Origin: Bacteroidales bacterium
GTDB taxonomy: Bacteria > Bacteroidota > Bacteroidia > Bacteroidales > UBA12077
Length of the DNA stretch: 64,000 nt
Reading direction: 5' to 3'
Assembly (NCBI GenBank): GCA_016342685.1
Contig: JAEINU010000002.1
Location: forward strand, 329,085-393,084
Numbering within the stretch: position 1 is the stretch's first letter; each line of letters starts with the position of its first letter. Both the position numbers and the translations under genes were made by a program. The notes below the pieces were generated by a model, which made no database searches, was not told the origin of the DNA, and was given only the letters and a program-made list of their open reading frames with translations. Positions 50,834 through 59,929 of the stretch are shown in pieces.

Positions 50834-52210
50834 ATGGAATTACCATTTGCAGAATCATATAAAATTAAGATGGTGGAAACCATCAAAAAAAGCACAAGAG
50901 AAGAACGCGAACAGTGGATTAAAGATGCTAAATACAACTTATTCAATTTAAAAAGCGAACAAGTATTTATTGATTTATTGACTGATTCAGGAACTGGCGC
51001 AATGAGCGACAAACAATGGTCAGCAATGATGCTTGGCGATGAAAGTTACGCTGGTGCATCATCATATTACAAACTAAAAGACACTGTAAAAGATCTTCTT
51101 GGTTTTGAATATTTTCTTCCTACACATCAAGGTCGTGCTGCAGAAAATGTATTATTTTCTGCTTTAATTAAAGAAGGTGATATTATTCCTGGCAATTCGC
51201 ATTTCGATACAACAAAAGGTCACATCGAATTTAGAAAAGCTAAAGCTATTGATTGTACTATCGATGAAGCTTTCGATACTGAAGTTGATCATCCTTTTAA
51301 AGGCAATATCAATATCGAAAAATTAGAAAATACAATTAAGGAGCATACTCCAGAAAAAATACCATTTCTTGTTGTTACAGTAACATGTAATTCATCGGGA
51401 GGACAGCCTGTTTCAATGCAAAATTTGAAAGATGTTCGTGCAATTGCCGATAAATATGGAATTACAGTTATTTTCGACTCTGCAAGATTTGCTGAAAATG
51501 CATATTTCATTAAAATCCGCGAAAAGGGATACGAAAATAAAACAATCAAAGAGATTGTTAAAGAAATGTTTACTTACGCCGATGGAATGACAATGAGTAG
51601 TAAGAAAGATGCTATTGTTAATATGGGTGGATTCATCGGTCTTAAAAGCGAAGAAATCTTTAAAAAAGCAACCGTTTTTAACATTATTTTCGAAGGATAT
51701 ATTACTTATGGTGGAATGTCTGGTCGTGACATGAACGCTTTAGCACAAGGCTTAGATGAGGGTACCGAATTTGATTACCTAAACACACGAATTAAGCAGG
51801 TTGCTTACTTAGGCGAAAAACTTACTGAATTTGGCGTTCCTGTTCAAAAGCCTTTTGGTGGCCATGCTATTTTTGTTGATGCTAAAAAGTTCTTACCTAA
51901 TTTACCTAAAGAAGAATTCTTAGCTCAAACTCTTGCTGTTGAATTATATCTTGAAGCTGGTATTCGTGGAGTTGAGATCGGAGCATTATTAGCTGATCGT
52001 GATCCTGAAACAAGAGAAAACAGATATCCTGCTTTGGAATTACTTAGACTTGCGATTCCACGTAGAGTTTATACGAACAATCACATGGATGTTATAGCTG
52101 TTGCACTTAAGAATGTGTTTGACAGAAGAAGTGACATTACAAAAGGATTAAAAATTATAAATGAAGCACCAATTATGCGACATTTTACCGTTGAGTTAGA
52201 TAAAGCATAA
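50834..52210 (+). CDS. tnaA: Tryptophanase
   Basis: A 458-residue PLP-dependent enzyme that splits tryptophan to indole, pyruvate and ammonia. It has 'LLTDSGTGAMSDKQWSAMMLGDESYAGASSYYKL' at 48-81, a region typical of tryptophanase and tyrosine phenol-lyase. The PLP lysine is in 'MTMSSKKDAIVNMGGF' near 256, and the C-terminal 'RLAIPRRVYTNNHMDVIA' carries the substrate-binding arginine. The related enzyme, tyrosine phenol-lyase, cannot be fully excluded from sequence. It is monocistronic, with an upstream ~260-base region and a strong terminator; no tnaB-type permease follows. Confidence 0.93.
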   Translation: MELPFAESYKIKMVETIKKSTREEREQWIKDAKYNLFNLKSEQVFIDLLTDSGTGAMSDKQWSAMMLGDESYAGASSYYKLKDTVKDLLGFEYFLPTHQGRAAENVLFSALIKEGDIIPGNSHFDTTKGHIEFRKAKAIDCTIDEAFDTEVDHPFKGNINIEKLENTIKEHTPEKIPFLVVTVTCNSSGGQPVSMQNLKDVRAIADKYGITVIFDSARFAENAYFIKIREKGYENKTIKEIVKEMFTYADGMTMSSKKDAIVNMGGFIGLKSEEIFKKATVFNIIFEGYITYGGMSGRDMNALAQGLDEGTEFDYLNTRIKQVAYLGEKLTEFGVPVQKPFGGHAIFVDAKKFLPNLPKEEFLAQTLAVELYLEAGIRGVEIGALLADRDPETRENRYPALELLRLAIPRRVYTNNHMDVIAVALKNVFDRRSDITKGLKIINEAPIMRHFTVELDKA

Positions 52211-52226
52211 TTTTCCATAACAATAA

Positions 52227-52259
52227 AAAACCTCGCATCAAATAATGCGAGGTTTTTTT
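52227..52259 (+). terminator. Intrinsic terminator of tnaA
   Basis: A 12-bp perfect stem (AAAACCTCGCAT / ATGCGAGGTTTT) with a 6-base loop follows the tnaA stop by 16 bases and ends in seven T. Confidence 0.92.
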
Positions 52260-52356
52260 ATTTGTATTAGCCTTAAATAAACTATCTTTTATTAAGCCCC
52301 TAAGATTGATTATATAATTTATTTTCGGCAGCTTTGCAGAGAAATTAAATATATAA

Positions 52357-53685
52357 ATGAAAGACTTAACCACAGGAAAAGAAGGCTCCCTTATTCTTAA
52401 ATTTGCTCTTCCTATGTTACTAGGTAATGTGTTTCAACAATTATATAATATTGTTGATAGCATTATTGTGGGTAATTTTATTGGTAAAGAAGCATTGGCA
52501 GCTGTAGGTGCATCTTTCCCGATTATTTTTGCATTTCTTTCTTTAATCATAGGTATTGCTTCAGGAAGTACAATTGTTATTGCACAATACTTTGGAGCTA
52601 AAGATATTGAAAAAGTAAAACGAACAATAAATACACTATTTATATTCCTGTTTTTTGCTTCCATCTTCATAAGTGTTATTGGAATTTATTTTAGCGAAGA
52701 TATTTTTAGACTATTAAGACTTCCAGAAGAGATTATTCCGCAAGCAACAACCTACTTTAATATTTTTATGGGTGGTGTCGTTGTGTCCTTCGGATTTAAT
52801 GGAACAAGTGCTATACTTCGGGGACTTGGAGATTCTAAAACACCATTATATTTTCTTATAGTCTCTACTGTTATTAATATTGTTCTTGATTTACTCTTCG
52901 TTTTAGTATTTAAATGGGGAATTGCAGGTGTAGCAATTGCATCAGTTATTGCTCAGGCTGGAGCTTTTTTAACTGCTATAATTTATTTGAACAAAACACA
53001 TAAAATTGTACGTTTCTCTTTTAAAGATTTGAATTTCGATAACGTAATATTTAAAAAGAGTATTCGAATAGGATTACCTACAGGAATTCAGCAATCGTTC
53101 GTTGCAGCCGGAATGATGGCTTTAATAAGTATTGTTAATGGTTTTGGCACAAATGTTATTGCTGCATACTCAGTTGCCACCAGAATTGATGGATTAGCAT
53201 CAATGGTAGCAATGAATTTTGCACAAGCGCTTGCCACATTTGTTGGACAAAATATTGGAGCAAAGAAAATTGATAGAGTGAAAGCCGGTTTTATTGCCAC
53301 TCTCAAAATGGCTTCGTTAATTTCAATTATAGTTTCGGCTGTAATTTTAATTTTCAGTCATTTTATAGTAGATATGTTTACAAATGACCCCGAAGTAATA
53401 AGAATAGGAACCCAATATCTTACAATTGTTGGTGCTTTTTATATTGTCTTCACAGCAATGTTTACTATTTCTGGAGTAATGCGTGGTGCAGGAGATACCT
53501 TGATTCCTATGTTCATATCTTTAATTGCTTTATGGATAATAAGAATTCCTGCAGCTTTGATTCTATCAAAAAAACTTGGTGAAATTGGTATTTGGTGGGC
53601 CATTCCAATGGGATGGTTTGTAGGATTTGTTCTTTCGTATGCTTATTACTTAACCGGAAATTGGAAAAAGAAAGTAATAATTTAA
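52357..53685 (+). CDS. MATE-family multidrug efflux transporter
   Basis: A 442-residue inner-membrane protein with twelve predicted helices in two similar halves. The N-terminus 'GKEGSLILKFALPMLLGNVFQQLYNIVDSIIVGNFIG' is diagnostic of the MATE family (NorM/DinF-like, Bacteroidota branch). The repeat of that motif appears in the second half ('IRIGLPTGIQQSFVAAGMMALISIVNGFG'). It exports cationic drugs or metabolites with Na+ or H+; the ion and substrate cannot be told. A gap of 116 bases separates it from the yicC gene. No regulator gene is adjacent. Confidence 0.93.
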   Translation: MKDLTTGKEGSLILKFALPMLLGNVFQQLYNIVDSIIVGNFIGKEALAAVGASFPIIFAFLSLIIGIASGSTIVIAQYFGAKDIEKVKRTINTLFIFLFFASIFISVIGIYFSEDIFRLLRLPEEIIPQATTYFNIFMGGVVVSFGFNGTSAILRGLGDSKTPLYFLIVSTVINIVLDLLFVLVFKWGIAGVAIASVIAQAGAFLTAIIYLNKTHKIVRFSFKDLNFDNVIFKKSIRIGLPTGIQQSFVAAGMMALISIVNGFGTNVIAAYSVATRIDGLASMVAMNFAQALATFVGQNIGAKKIDRVKAGFIATLKMASLISIIVSAVILIFSHFIVDMFTNDPEVIRIGTQYLTIVGAFYIVFTAMFTISGVMRGAGDTLIPMFISLIALWIIRIPAALILSKKLGEIGIWWAIPMGWFVGFVLSYAYYLTGNWKKKVII

Positions 53686-53801
53686 TACTAAGATCAATAC
53701 ACACAGTACATAGTCGCTTTTTAACTTTATACATTCTACTTGAATCTTTTAACTTATTTCTTACCTTTACCCAATAAAATCAATTCTTCGAAAAAGATAT
53801 T

Positions 53802-54677
53802 ATGATAAAATCAATGACAGGCTATGGTAAAGCCGAATGCCAATTAAAAGACAGAAAAGTTACCATTGAAATTAAATCACTAAATAGCAAAAACCTAGAT
53901 ATTTACACAAAAATTCCAGGACTATATCGCGAAAAAGAGCTAGAAATTCGCAACAGTATTTCAAAAAAACTTCAACGTGGAAAAGTTGAGTTTGTACTGT
54001 ATTATGAAGTTACCGACGATAAAAAAGCAACAACAATTAATTCTGACGTTGTAAAAAATTATTACAATCAGTTAAAAAATGTTGCTTTAGATCTTGACTT
54101 GCAAACATCGGAACAGCTATTACAAATGGCTATTCGCATGCCAGATACATTAAGTACTGAGCGAGACCAAATTGATCAGGAAGACTGGAAAGAAATTCAT
54201 AAAGCAGCTCTCGAAGCAATGGATCAGCTTAACGATTTTAGATTGCAAGAAGGAGAATATTTACAAAAAGATATTGTTCAACGAATCAAGAAAATAGAAA
54301 AGTGTAAAGAAGAAATCACTCCATTTGAACTTGAACGAACCGAAAAAATAAGAACAAAACTAACCGAAAGCTTAAATAGTTTAAATACTGATCAAGAAAT
54401 TGATAAAAACAGATTTGAACAAGAGCTGATCTATTATTTAGAAAAACTTGATATAACAGAAGAGAAAGTTCGATTAACCAATCATTGTAATTATTTTATT
54501 GAAATTATAAATGAACCTGAATCTAACGGTAAAAAACTTGGTTTTATTACTCAGGAAATCGGTCGTGAGATAAACACAATTGGTTCAAAAGCTAACAATT
54601 CTGAAATGCAGAAATTTGTAGTTTTAATGAAAGATGAATTGGAGAAGATAAAAGAACAAATGCTTAATATCTTATAA
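53802..54677 (+). CDS. yicC: YicC-family endoribonuclease
   Basis: A 291-residue protein of the YicC/YloC family, recognised by the N-terminal 'MIKSMTGYGKAE' and the later 'IEIKSLNSKNLDIYTKIPGLYREKELEIRNSISKKLQRGKVEF'. The C-terminal 'LGFITQEIGREINTIGSKANNSEMQKFVVLMKDELEKIKEQ' is equally conserved. Family members are endoribonucleases that act with RNase-type partners in RNA decay. The gene is followed after 10 bases by gmk and then nadD, the usual yicC-gmk linkage. Confidence 0.95.
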   Translation: MIKSMTGYGKAECQLKDRKVTIEIKSLNSKNLDIYTKIPGLYREKELEIRNSISKKLQRGKVEFVLYYEVTDDKKATTINSDVVKNYYNQLKNVALDLDLQTSEQLLQMAIRMPDTLSTERDQIDQEDWKEIHKAALEAMDQLNDFRLQEGEYLQKDIVQRIKKIEKCKEEITPFELERTEKIRTKLTESLNSLNTDQEIDKNRFEQELIYYLEKLDITEEKVRLTNHCNYFIEIINEPESNGKKLGFITQEIGREINTIGSKANNSEMQKFVVLMKDELEKIKEQMLNIL

Positions 54678-54687
54678 TTTTGTTTTA

Positions 54688-55254
54688 ATGGAAGGCAAAT
54701 TATTTATTTTCTCGGCACCTTCGGGTTCCGGAAAAACGACAATTGTACGTAATCTTCTTGAAAAAAAATTAGGTTTGGAATTTTCTATATCGGCAACAAG
54801 CAGGCCGAAACGAGAAAATGAAATTCACGAAAAAGATTACTACTTTCTTTCAGCTGATGATATTAAATTAAAAATTGCGAATGACGAATTTCTTGAATGG
54901 GAAGAAGTCTACGAAGATCGTTTTTATGGAACTTTGAGAAGTGAAGTAGAACGAATTTGGAATGAAGGGAAACATGTAATTTTTGATGTTGATGTTGTAG
55001 GTGGTTTAAACATAAAGAAAAGTTATCCTCAAAAAGCATTATCTATTTTTGTAATGCCTCCTAGTGTTGAGGAATTAGAACGACGGCTTAGATACAGGTC
55101 AACAGATAGCGAAGAGGATATTAAAACAAGAGTGAACAAGGCTAGCAAAGAACTAGAATATGCCCGTGAATTTGACTTAGTCATTATAAATGACGATCTT
55201 GAAAAAGCAATACTCGAAGCAGAAAATGCTGTTCGTAATTTCATAAGTTCATGA
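54688..55254 (+). CDS. gmk: Guanylate kinase
   Basis: A 188-residue kinase that makes GDP from GMP and ATP. Walker A is 'SAPSGSGKTT' at residues 9-18. The GMP-binding part has 'SISATSRPKRENEIHEKDYYFLS' at about 33-55 and 'FLEWEEVYEDRFYGT', and the lid region includes 'RLRYRSTDSEEDIKTRV'. Length is typical. It lies 10 bases after yicC, and its stop overlaps the nadD start by four bases (ATGA), so the three genes form one operon. Confidence 0.97.
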   Translation: MEGKLFIFSAPSGSGKTTIVRNLLEKKLGLEFSISATSRPKRENEIHEKDYYFLSADDIKLKIANDEFLEWEEVYEDRFYGTLRSEVERIWNEGKHVIFDVDVVGGLNIKKSYPQKALSIFVMPPSVEELERRLRYRSTDSEEDIKTRVNKASKELEYAREFDLVIINDDLEKAILEAENAVRNFISS

Positions 55255-55832
55255 AAATGAAAGTTGGATTATATTTTGGTTCATTCAACCCTGTTCATAT
55301 TGGACATTTAGCAATTGCTAATTACATTACTGAGTATAGCGATTTAAGCGAGCTGTGGTTTGTTTTAAGCCCACAGAATCCTCTTAAAAAGAAGAATACA
55401 CTACTTGACGAATTTGAGCGTTTTAAAATGGTTGAATTGGCTCTCGCCGACGATGAGAAAATTAAACCCAGCGATATTGAATTTCGATTACCTAAGCCTT
55501 CTTTTACAATAGACACTCTTACATATTTAAAAGAACGATATCCAAACTACGAATTTGCCATAATACTTGGAGCCGATAATTTTAATTCATTTCATAAATG
55601 GAAAAACTATGAAGAGATACTTAAAAAGTATCAATTATATGTTTATCCAAGACCTGGCTACAACATAGGGGATTTTACAAATCATCCTAATATTAAAGAA
55701 ATTAATGCCCCAATAATGGAAATTTCGTCTAGTTTTATTCGTAAATCAATAAAAGAAGAAAAAGACGTAAGGTATTTTTTACCAAAAGCTGTTTACAATT
55801 ATATTAACGATAAGTTTTTGTATAGAAACTAA
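55251..55832 (+). CDS. nadD: Nicotinate-nucleotide adenylyltransferase
   Basis: A 193-residue nucleotidyltransferase that makes deamido-NAD from nicotinate mononucleotide and ATP. The N-terminal 'GLYFGSFNPVHIGHLAIANYI' is the (G/F)SFNPxHxGH motif. 'FAIILGADNFNSFHKWKNYEEIL' gives the base site, and 'ISSSFIRKSI' near 160 is the ISSTxIR-like phosphate loop. It overlaps the end of gmk by four bases. The ATG at 55257 is an alternative start that avoids this overlap. It is the last gene of the yicC-gmk-nadD run. Confidence 0.96.
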   Translation: MKMKVGLYFGSFNPVHIGHLAIANYITEYSDLSELWFVLSPQNPLKKKNTLLDEFERFKMVELALADDEKIKPSDIEFRLPKPSFTIDTLTYLKERYPNYEFAIILGADNFNSFHKWKNYEEILKKYQLYVYPRPGYNIGDFTNHPNIKEINAPIMEISSSFIRKSIKEEKDVRYFLPKAVYNYINDKFLYRN

Positions 55833-55861
55833 TAATATCACTAATTATTAAATTACGTTAA

Positions 55862-56905
55862 ATGAGCTTACTAATTGTTTATTTTTTAATTGCTATTTTA
55901 GTATCGTTTCTATGCTCTATACTTGAAGCAACCTTACTAAGCATAACACCATCGTACATTGCAGCTAAAATAAACGAAGGGAAAACTTATGCAAAATCAC
56001 TGCAAAAATTTAAAGAAAATATAGATACTCCCTTGGCTGCAATATTAACAATAAATACTTTTGCGAATACCATAGGTGCTGTTGGTGTTGGTGTTCAAGC
56101 CCAAAAGTTATGGGGCAACGAATACTTAACAATAACATCTGGAGTACTTACGATTACAATTCTTATTTTTTCCGAAATTATTCCAAAAACACTAGGCGCA
56201 AATTACTGGAAAAGCATAGCACGCAGTGTACCACCCCTGTTAAATGGAATGATTTATTCTCCATTTTATCCTATTATCATTCTCGCTAAATTTATCACAA
56301 AGTCTTTGCAACAAGATAAAAGCCAGAGTGCATTAAGTCGCTCTGAATTCCATGCTATGGCCGAAATTGGAATAAAAGAAGGTATTTTTAAAAAAGGCGA
56401 ATCGAAAATATTAATGAACTTAATGGTTTTTAATAAGATTTCGGTTAAAAACATAATGACACCTCGAACGGTTGTATTTGCAGCCGAAGATCATCTTACA
56501 ATTCAAGATTTTTTCGAAAATACTGATAAGATAAGATTTTCGAGAATTCCAGTGTATGAAAACAACATTGATAACATTACCGGTTATGTTCTCAAAGACG
56601 ATATCATGCAGGATTTAATTGATAAGAAACAGCATAAAACTCTTAAAGATTTAAGTCGAGAAATAAAAGTTGTTAGTGAGCAAATGCCTATTATCCGATT
56701 GTTTTACAAACTCATAGAAGAAAAAGAACACATTGCAATGGTAGTAGGAGAGTATGGCGAAATGGAAGGAATCGTAACTATGGAAGATATAATTGAAACC
56801 TTACTAGGTACTGAAATTATGGACGAACTTGATAATGTAGAAGATATGCAAGCTCAAGCTAAGCTTATTTGGGAAAAAAGAGCTAAACGACTAGGTATAA
56901 TATAA
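55862..56905 (+). CDS. CNNM/HlyC-CorC family transporter
   Basis: A 347-residue membrane protein with the DUF21/CNNM transmembrane domain at about 1-165 (three to four helices, 'LLIVYFLIAILVSFLCSILEATLLSITPSYIAAKINEG'). Two CBS domains at about 185-325 follow ('ISVKNIMTPRTVVFAAEDHLTIQDFF', 'IAMVVGEYGEMEGIVTMEDIIETLLG'). It stops soon after, lacking the C-terminal CorC/HlyC transport-associated domain of the longer family members. Such proteins are linked to Mg or Co efflux and tolerance. Direction and ion here are unknown. It stands alone 30 bases after nadD. Confidence 0.9.
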   Translation: MSLLIVYFLIAILVSFLCSILEATLLSITPSYIAAKINEGKTYAKSLQKFKENIDTPLAAILTINTFANTIGAVGVGVQAQKLWGNEYLTITSGVLTITILIFSEIIPKTLGANYWKSIARSVPPLLNGMIYSPFYPIIILAKFITKSLQQDKSQSALSRSEFHAMAEIGIKEGIFKKGESKILMNLMVFNKISVKNIMTPRTVVFAAEDHLTIQDFFENTDKIRFSRIPVYENNIDNITGYVLKDDIMQDLIDKKQHKTLKDLSREIKVVSEQMPIIRLFYKLIEEKEHIAMVVGEYGEMEGIVTMEDIIETLLGTEIMDELDNVEDMQAQAKLIWEKRAKRLGII

Positions 56906-56909
56906 AAAA

Positions 56910-56937
56910 AGCCCACAAGATTTAAAACTTGTGGACT
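56910..56937. terminator. Imperfect hairpin, terminator-like on the minus strand
   Basis: AGCCCACAAG and CTTGTGGACT form a stem with one mismatch around an 8-base loop, just after the CNNM gene. The run of seven A at 56904-56910 gives a T-run only on the minus strand, so it looks like a terminator for a minus-strand transcript. It may also weakly stop the CNNM transcript. Confidence 0.5.
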
Positions 56938-57150
56938 TATACATCCCCCATTACTCTCGTTTCCGAATCGTAAATCTTACAAAATCACAAATAAATTAAT
57001 CAATCATCAACATTTATTAATTTATCTAAGCAAATGAGAGATGCTCAACTACAACAGCAAATCTTTAATATCGTTTCCCCTTAACCAAAATTGTCCTGCT
57101 GTTGAAAACTAAAATAACTAATATGAAATGAAATCGTTAAAGATTACTCC
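56938..57150 (-). other. Intergenic structured region, possible small RNA
   Basis: This ~210-base gap region holds no gene. On the minus strand it contains a perfect 9-bp pair (AATCTTTAA near 57145 with TTAAAGATT near 57067) and an 8-bp pair (CAACAGCA near 57101 with TGCTGTTG near 57058) in interleaved, pseudoknot-like order. A 12-bp AT-rich hairpin (about 57030-56991) follows, and finally a terminator-like stem at 56910-56937. Pairing in AT-rich DNA can be accidental, no promoter was recognised and no known RNA family was identified, so confidence is low. Confidence 0.25.
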
Positions 57151-57219
57151 TTACTCTTTTCGATGATTATAAACAAATTCATCAATTCAAATGTTCATCT
57201 ATATATAAAACTTTATAAG

Positions 57220-57798
57220 ATGAAACTAAACATTGCAACAATTTACGGATCGGTACGCTCTGACAGGCAGGGAATTAGAGCTGCGAATTTTTTTATTAAA
57301 AAATTAACAGATCGTAAAATAGAAACTAAGCTTATTGATCCATTAAAAATGGAGCTTCCCTTGCTCGATAAGATGTATAAAGAATATAAATCTGAAAATG
57401 CTCCTCCTAAAATGAAAGCAATTTCAAACATCTTAACTCATGCTGATGCTTTTTTAATTATTACCGGAGAATACAACCATAGCATTCCTCCTGCATTAAA
57501 AAATATACTTGATCATTTTCAGAAAGAATTTTTCTTTAAACCTAGTGCTATAGTTTCTTACTCAGCAGGCGATTATGCTGGAGTACGTGCAGCAGTTCAT
57601 CTTAGAGCAATACTTGGAGAATTAGGTACGCCTAGCATTTCTTCAATGTTTCCAATTGCACAAATACAAAACAACTTCGATATTGAAGGCAATGCACTCG
57701 ATTCTTTTTACGACGATCGTTCAAAACGTTTCCTTGACGAATTAATTTGGTACACAGAGGCATTAAAATCGGCAAGAATTAAAGGCGTTCCTTATTAA
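57220..57798 (+). CDS. NAD(P)H-dependent FMN reductase
   Basis: A 192-residue flavodoxin-like fold enzyme of the NADPH-dependent FMN reductase family. The FMN phosphate loop is 'IYGSVRSDRQGIRAANF' at residues 8-24, followed by 'LELPLLD'-like 'KMELPLLDKMY' and 'DAFLIITGEYNHSIPPALKNILDHFQKEFFFKPSAIVSYSAGDYAG'. These cover the isoalloxazine loop (GEYNHSIPP). An ATG at 57163 would add 19 unconvincing residues. Its physiological electron acceptor is unknown. It is transcribed away from the structured region at 56938-57150. Confidence 0.9.
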   Translation: MKLNIATIYGSVRSDRQGIRAANFFIKKLTDRKIETKLIDPLKMELPLLDKMYKEYKSENAPPKMKAISNILTHADAFLIITGEYNHSIPPALKNILDHFQKEFFFKPSAIVSYSAGDYAGVRAAVHLRAILGELGTPSISSMFPIAQIQNNFDIEGNALDSFYDDRSKRFLDELIWYTEALKSARIKGVPY

Positions 57799-57832
57799 TT
57801 AATATATTTGTGTAAATTATTCTACACAAACT

Positions 57833-58927
57833 ATGTATACTGAAAATATTGTTGTCCCAACTTTAATTCTTGACAAGGAAAAATGTAAAAAAAATATTCA
57901 TTTTATGGTTGAAAAATCAAAACATCATAATTTGATTTTTAGACCTCATTTTAAAACACATCAATCAAGAATCGTAGGTAGTTGGCTTAAACAGCTAGGC
58001 GTTAATAAAATCACTGTTTCTTCGCTAAAAATGGCAGAGTATTTTGCTAATGACGATTGGAATGATATTACTGTTGCGTTTCCTGTTAATACTCGAGAAA
58101 TTGAAACCATTAATTCTTTAGCGGAAGAGATTCAATTAAATATTACAGTAGAAAATACTGAATCTATAGAATTCTTAGTAAGCGAACTAGAATTTGAAAT
58201 TGGATTTTTTATAAAAATTGATACTGGTTATCATAGAACAGGTCTTTCTTTTGATATTTTTCTAACAATTGATAAAATTCTAAAGTTAGCATCAAAGTCT
58301 AACATGCTAAACTTTAAAGGTTTCTTATCACATTCTGGGAACACATATAACACCAAGAATAAAAGTGAAATAACAGAAATTCATAATGAATCTCTTTATA
58401 AATTATCTCTTCTTAAAAAACAATATATTGAAAAATTTCCAGATCTATTAATTTCTATTGGAGATACTCCATCGTGCAGTATTGTTGATGATTTCTCGGG
58501 AGTAGACGAAATTCGTCCAGGAAATTTTGTATTCTACGATCTTACTCAATACAAACTTGGATCTTGTTTAAAAGAAAACATTTCGGTGGCAATGGCATGC
58601 CCAGTTGTAGCAAAACACAAAAATAGAAATGAAATTATTATTTATGGTGGTGGAGTTCATTTTTCTAAAGAGCGCCTAGAAATAAACGATCAGAAAGTTT
58701 TTGGAATGCTTGTTAAGCTTACAGAAAAAGGCTGGCAATTTTTAGACGAAGAGTTGTTTTTAACCAAGCTCTCTCAAGAACATGGAACTCTAAAAGTTTC
58801 CGATCAGGTATTCGAAGAACTAAATATAGGCGATTTAATTGGAGTTATTCCTGTACATTCATGTATGACAGCTAATTTAATGAAAGAATATATTACTCCT
58901 GACACGGATATTATTGATCACCTTTAA
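57833..58927 (+). CDS. D-threonine aldolase-like / alanine racemase-fold PLP enzyme
   Basis: A 364-residue fold type III PLP enzyme of the D-threonine aldolase / D-serine dehydratase-like family. The PLP lysine is in 'FRPHFKTHQSR' (about 36-46). The substrate loop is 'ISIGDTPSCSIVDDFSGVDEIRPGNFVFYD'. The C-terminal metal site is 'IPVHSCMTANLM' (His-x-Cys near 345-347). It should cleave or dehydrate a D-beta-hydroxy amino acid with Zn or Mn; the exact substrate is uncertain. A -7 box TATATTTG (57803-57810) lies 22 bases before the ATG, so it has its own promoter. Confidence 0.85.
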   Translation: MYTENIVVPTLILDKEKCKKNIHFMVEKSKHHNLIFRPHFKTHQSRIVGSWLKQLGVNKITVSSLKMAEYFANDDWNDITVAFPVNTREIETINSLAEEIQLNITVENTESIEFLVSELEFEIGFFIKIDTGYHRTGLSFDIFLTIDKILKLASKSNMLNFKGFLSHSGNTYNTKNKSEITEIHNESLYKLSLLKKQYIEKFPDLLISIGDTPSCSIVDDFSGVDEIRPGNFVFYDLTQYKLGSCLKENISVAMACPVVAKHKNRNEIIIYGGGVHFSKERLEINDQKVFGMLVKLTEKGWQFLDEELFLTKLSQEHGTLKVSDQVFEELNIGDLIGVIPVHSCMTANLMKEYITPDTDIIDHL

Positions 58928-59154
58928 ACTCTAACAATCAAACACTTCTTAAATTATAAACAAATACTATAAAAAGAAAAATATTTTTCTTTTCATTTTT
59001 TCTATTTTTTTATTTCAAAATTGAATGATACCTGCAACAATTAAGGTAAACGATTAAGCTTTTATTTTATAGTTCTCCTGTTTTCAAATCAAAATTGAGC
59101 TATAAAGTAAAACAGATCTAAAAAAATTCATTTACTAATAAAAAATAAAAAATT

Positions 59155-59874
59155 ATGAAATTAAGAAGTTTATTATTTGCAGCAGCAGTAGGTTCAATGT
59201 TCTTCGTATCGTGTAGCGATGACGACGATAACTCAAAGCCAAAGAAAGAAGATGTAAAAATGGAAACAGTTACTGTTAACGAAACAGATGTTGTTTTAAC
59301 ATGGGTTGCACCAGAAAACATTGTTTCTTACGAAGTTGAGATCGTTCAAGATGGTCAGGTAGTATCTTCAGAAGATCCTGTATTTATTGCACCTCACACT
59401 GTAACAGGATTAGAAGCTAATACAACTTACACAGCAAAACTTTACGGACATTATGCTGATTTAACTGAAGATGAAGAAGCTATTGGTGAAGTTACTTTTA
59501 CAACTAAAGAACATGTTGGTCCTTCTTATGGTTCAGTATTAGAACTTTCTGCTCTTTTTCCAGCTGATGGAGGAAATATGATTTATATGATGGGTGAATA
59601 TTCAGTTAGTTTTGCAGCTAAATCTCCAGTTGATGCATGGGATGGAAGTTCAAACGATGCTGAACTAACTTTTTACTTAGGAATGTCAGAAGGTAGTCTT
59701 GCTCCTCAAGGAGATAAAGAAGATTGGAGTGCTAAAGTAGGTAACTCTAATGGTTTTAGTTTAGGAAATATGATGGCTTCTGGTACTTATTACTGGAAAG
59801 TTAGCATAGAGTTTACAATAGATGACGAAACTTTCACTCAAGAAAGTGCTATTTCAAGTTTTATTGTAGAATAA
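59155..59874 (+). CDS. Surface lipoprotein with fibronectin type III-like domain
   Basis: A 239-residue lipoprotein. Lipobox 'FVSC' with Cys20, followed by Ser-Asp-Asp-Asp-Asp, is the Bacteroidota acidic surface-export signal. A fibronectin-III-like domain spans about 35-115 ('VNETDVVLTWVAPENIVSYEVEIVQDGQVV', 'VTGLEANTTYTAKLYG'), with a second beta-sandwich-like part after it. SusE/SusF-like starch proteins have a similar architecture, but no SusC/SusD is near. It is separately transcribed, with a 227-base upstream gap and a perfect terminator. Confidence 0.85.
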   Translation: MKLRSLLFAAAVGSMFFVSCSDDDDNSKPKKEDVKMETVTVNETDVVLTWVAPENIVSYEVEIVQDGQVVSSEDPVFIAPHTVTGLEANTTYTAKLYGHYADLTEDEEAIGEVTFTTKEHVGPSYGSVLELSALFPADGGNMIYMMGEYSVSFAAKSPVDAWDGSSNDAELTFYLGMSEGSLAPQGDKEDWSAKVGNSNGFSLGNMMASGTYYWKVSIEFTIDDETFTQESAISSFIVE

Positions 59875-59890
59875 ATTAGATGGTTTTAAT

Positions 59891-59927
59891 AAAAAAGCGT
59901 TGTGAGAATTCTCACAACGCTTTTTTT
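59891..59927. terminator. Perfect palindromic terminator
   Basis: A 36-base perfect palindrome with 16-bp arms (AAAAAAGCGTTGTGAG / CTCACAACGCTTTTTT) and central AATT lies 16 bases after the FN3 lipoprotein gene. It has A- and T-runs, so it works in both directions and may also stop a minus-strand transcript from the GC-rich element at 59930-60007. Confidence 0.92.
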
Positions 59928-59929
59928 AT

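Noticed and set aside
58970-58996. AT-only palindrome after the D-threonine aldolase-like gene as a terminator
   Set aside because: The stem is almost entirely A and T with no GC clamp. It could form, but it is weak evidence in this AT-rich region.
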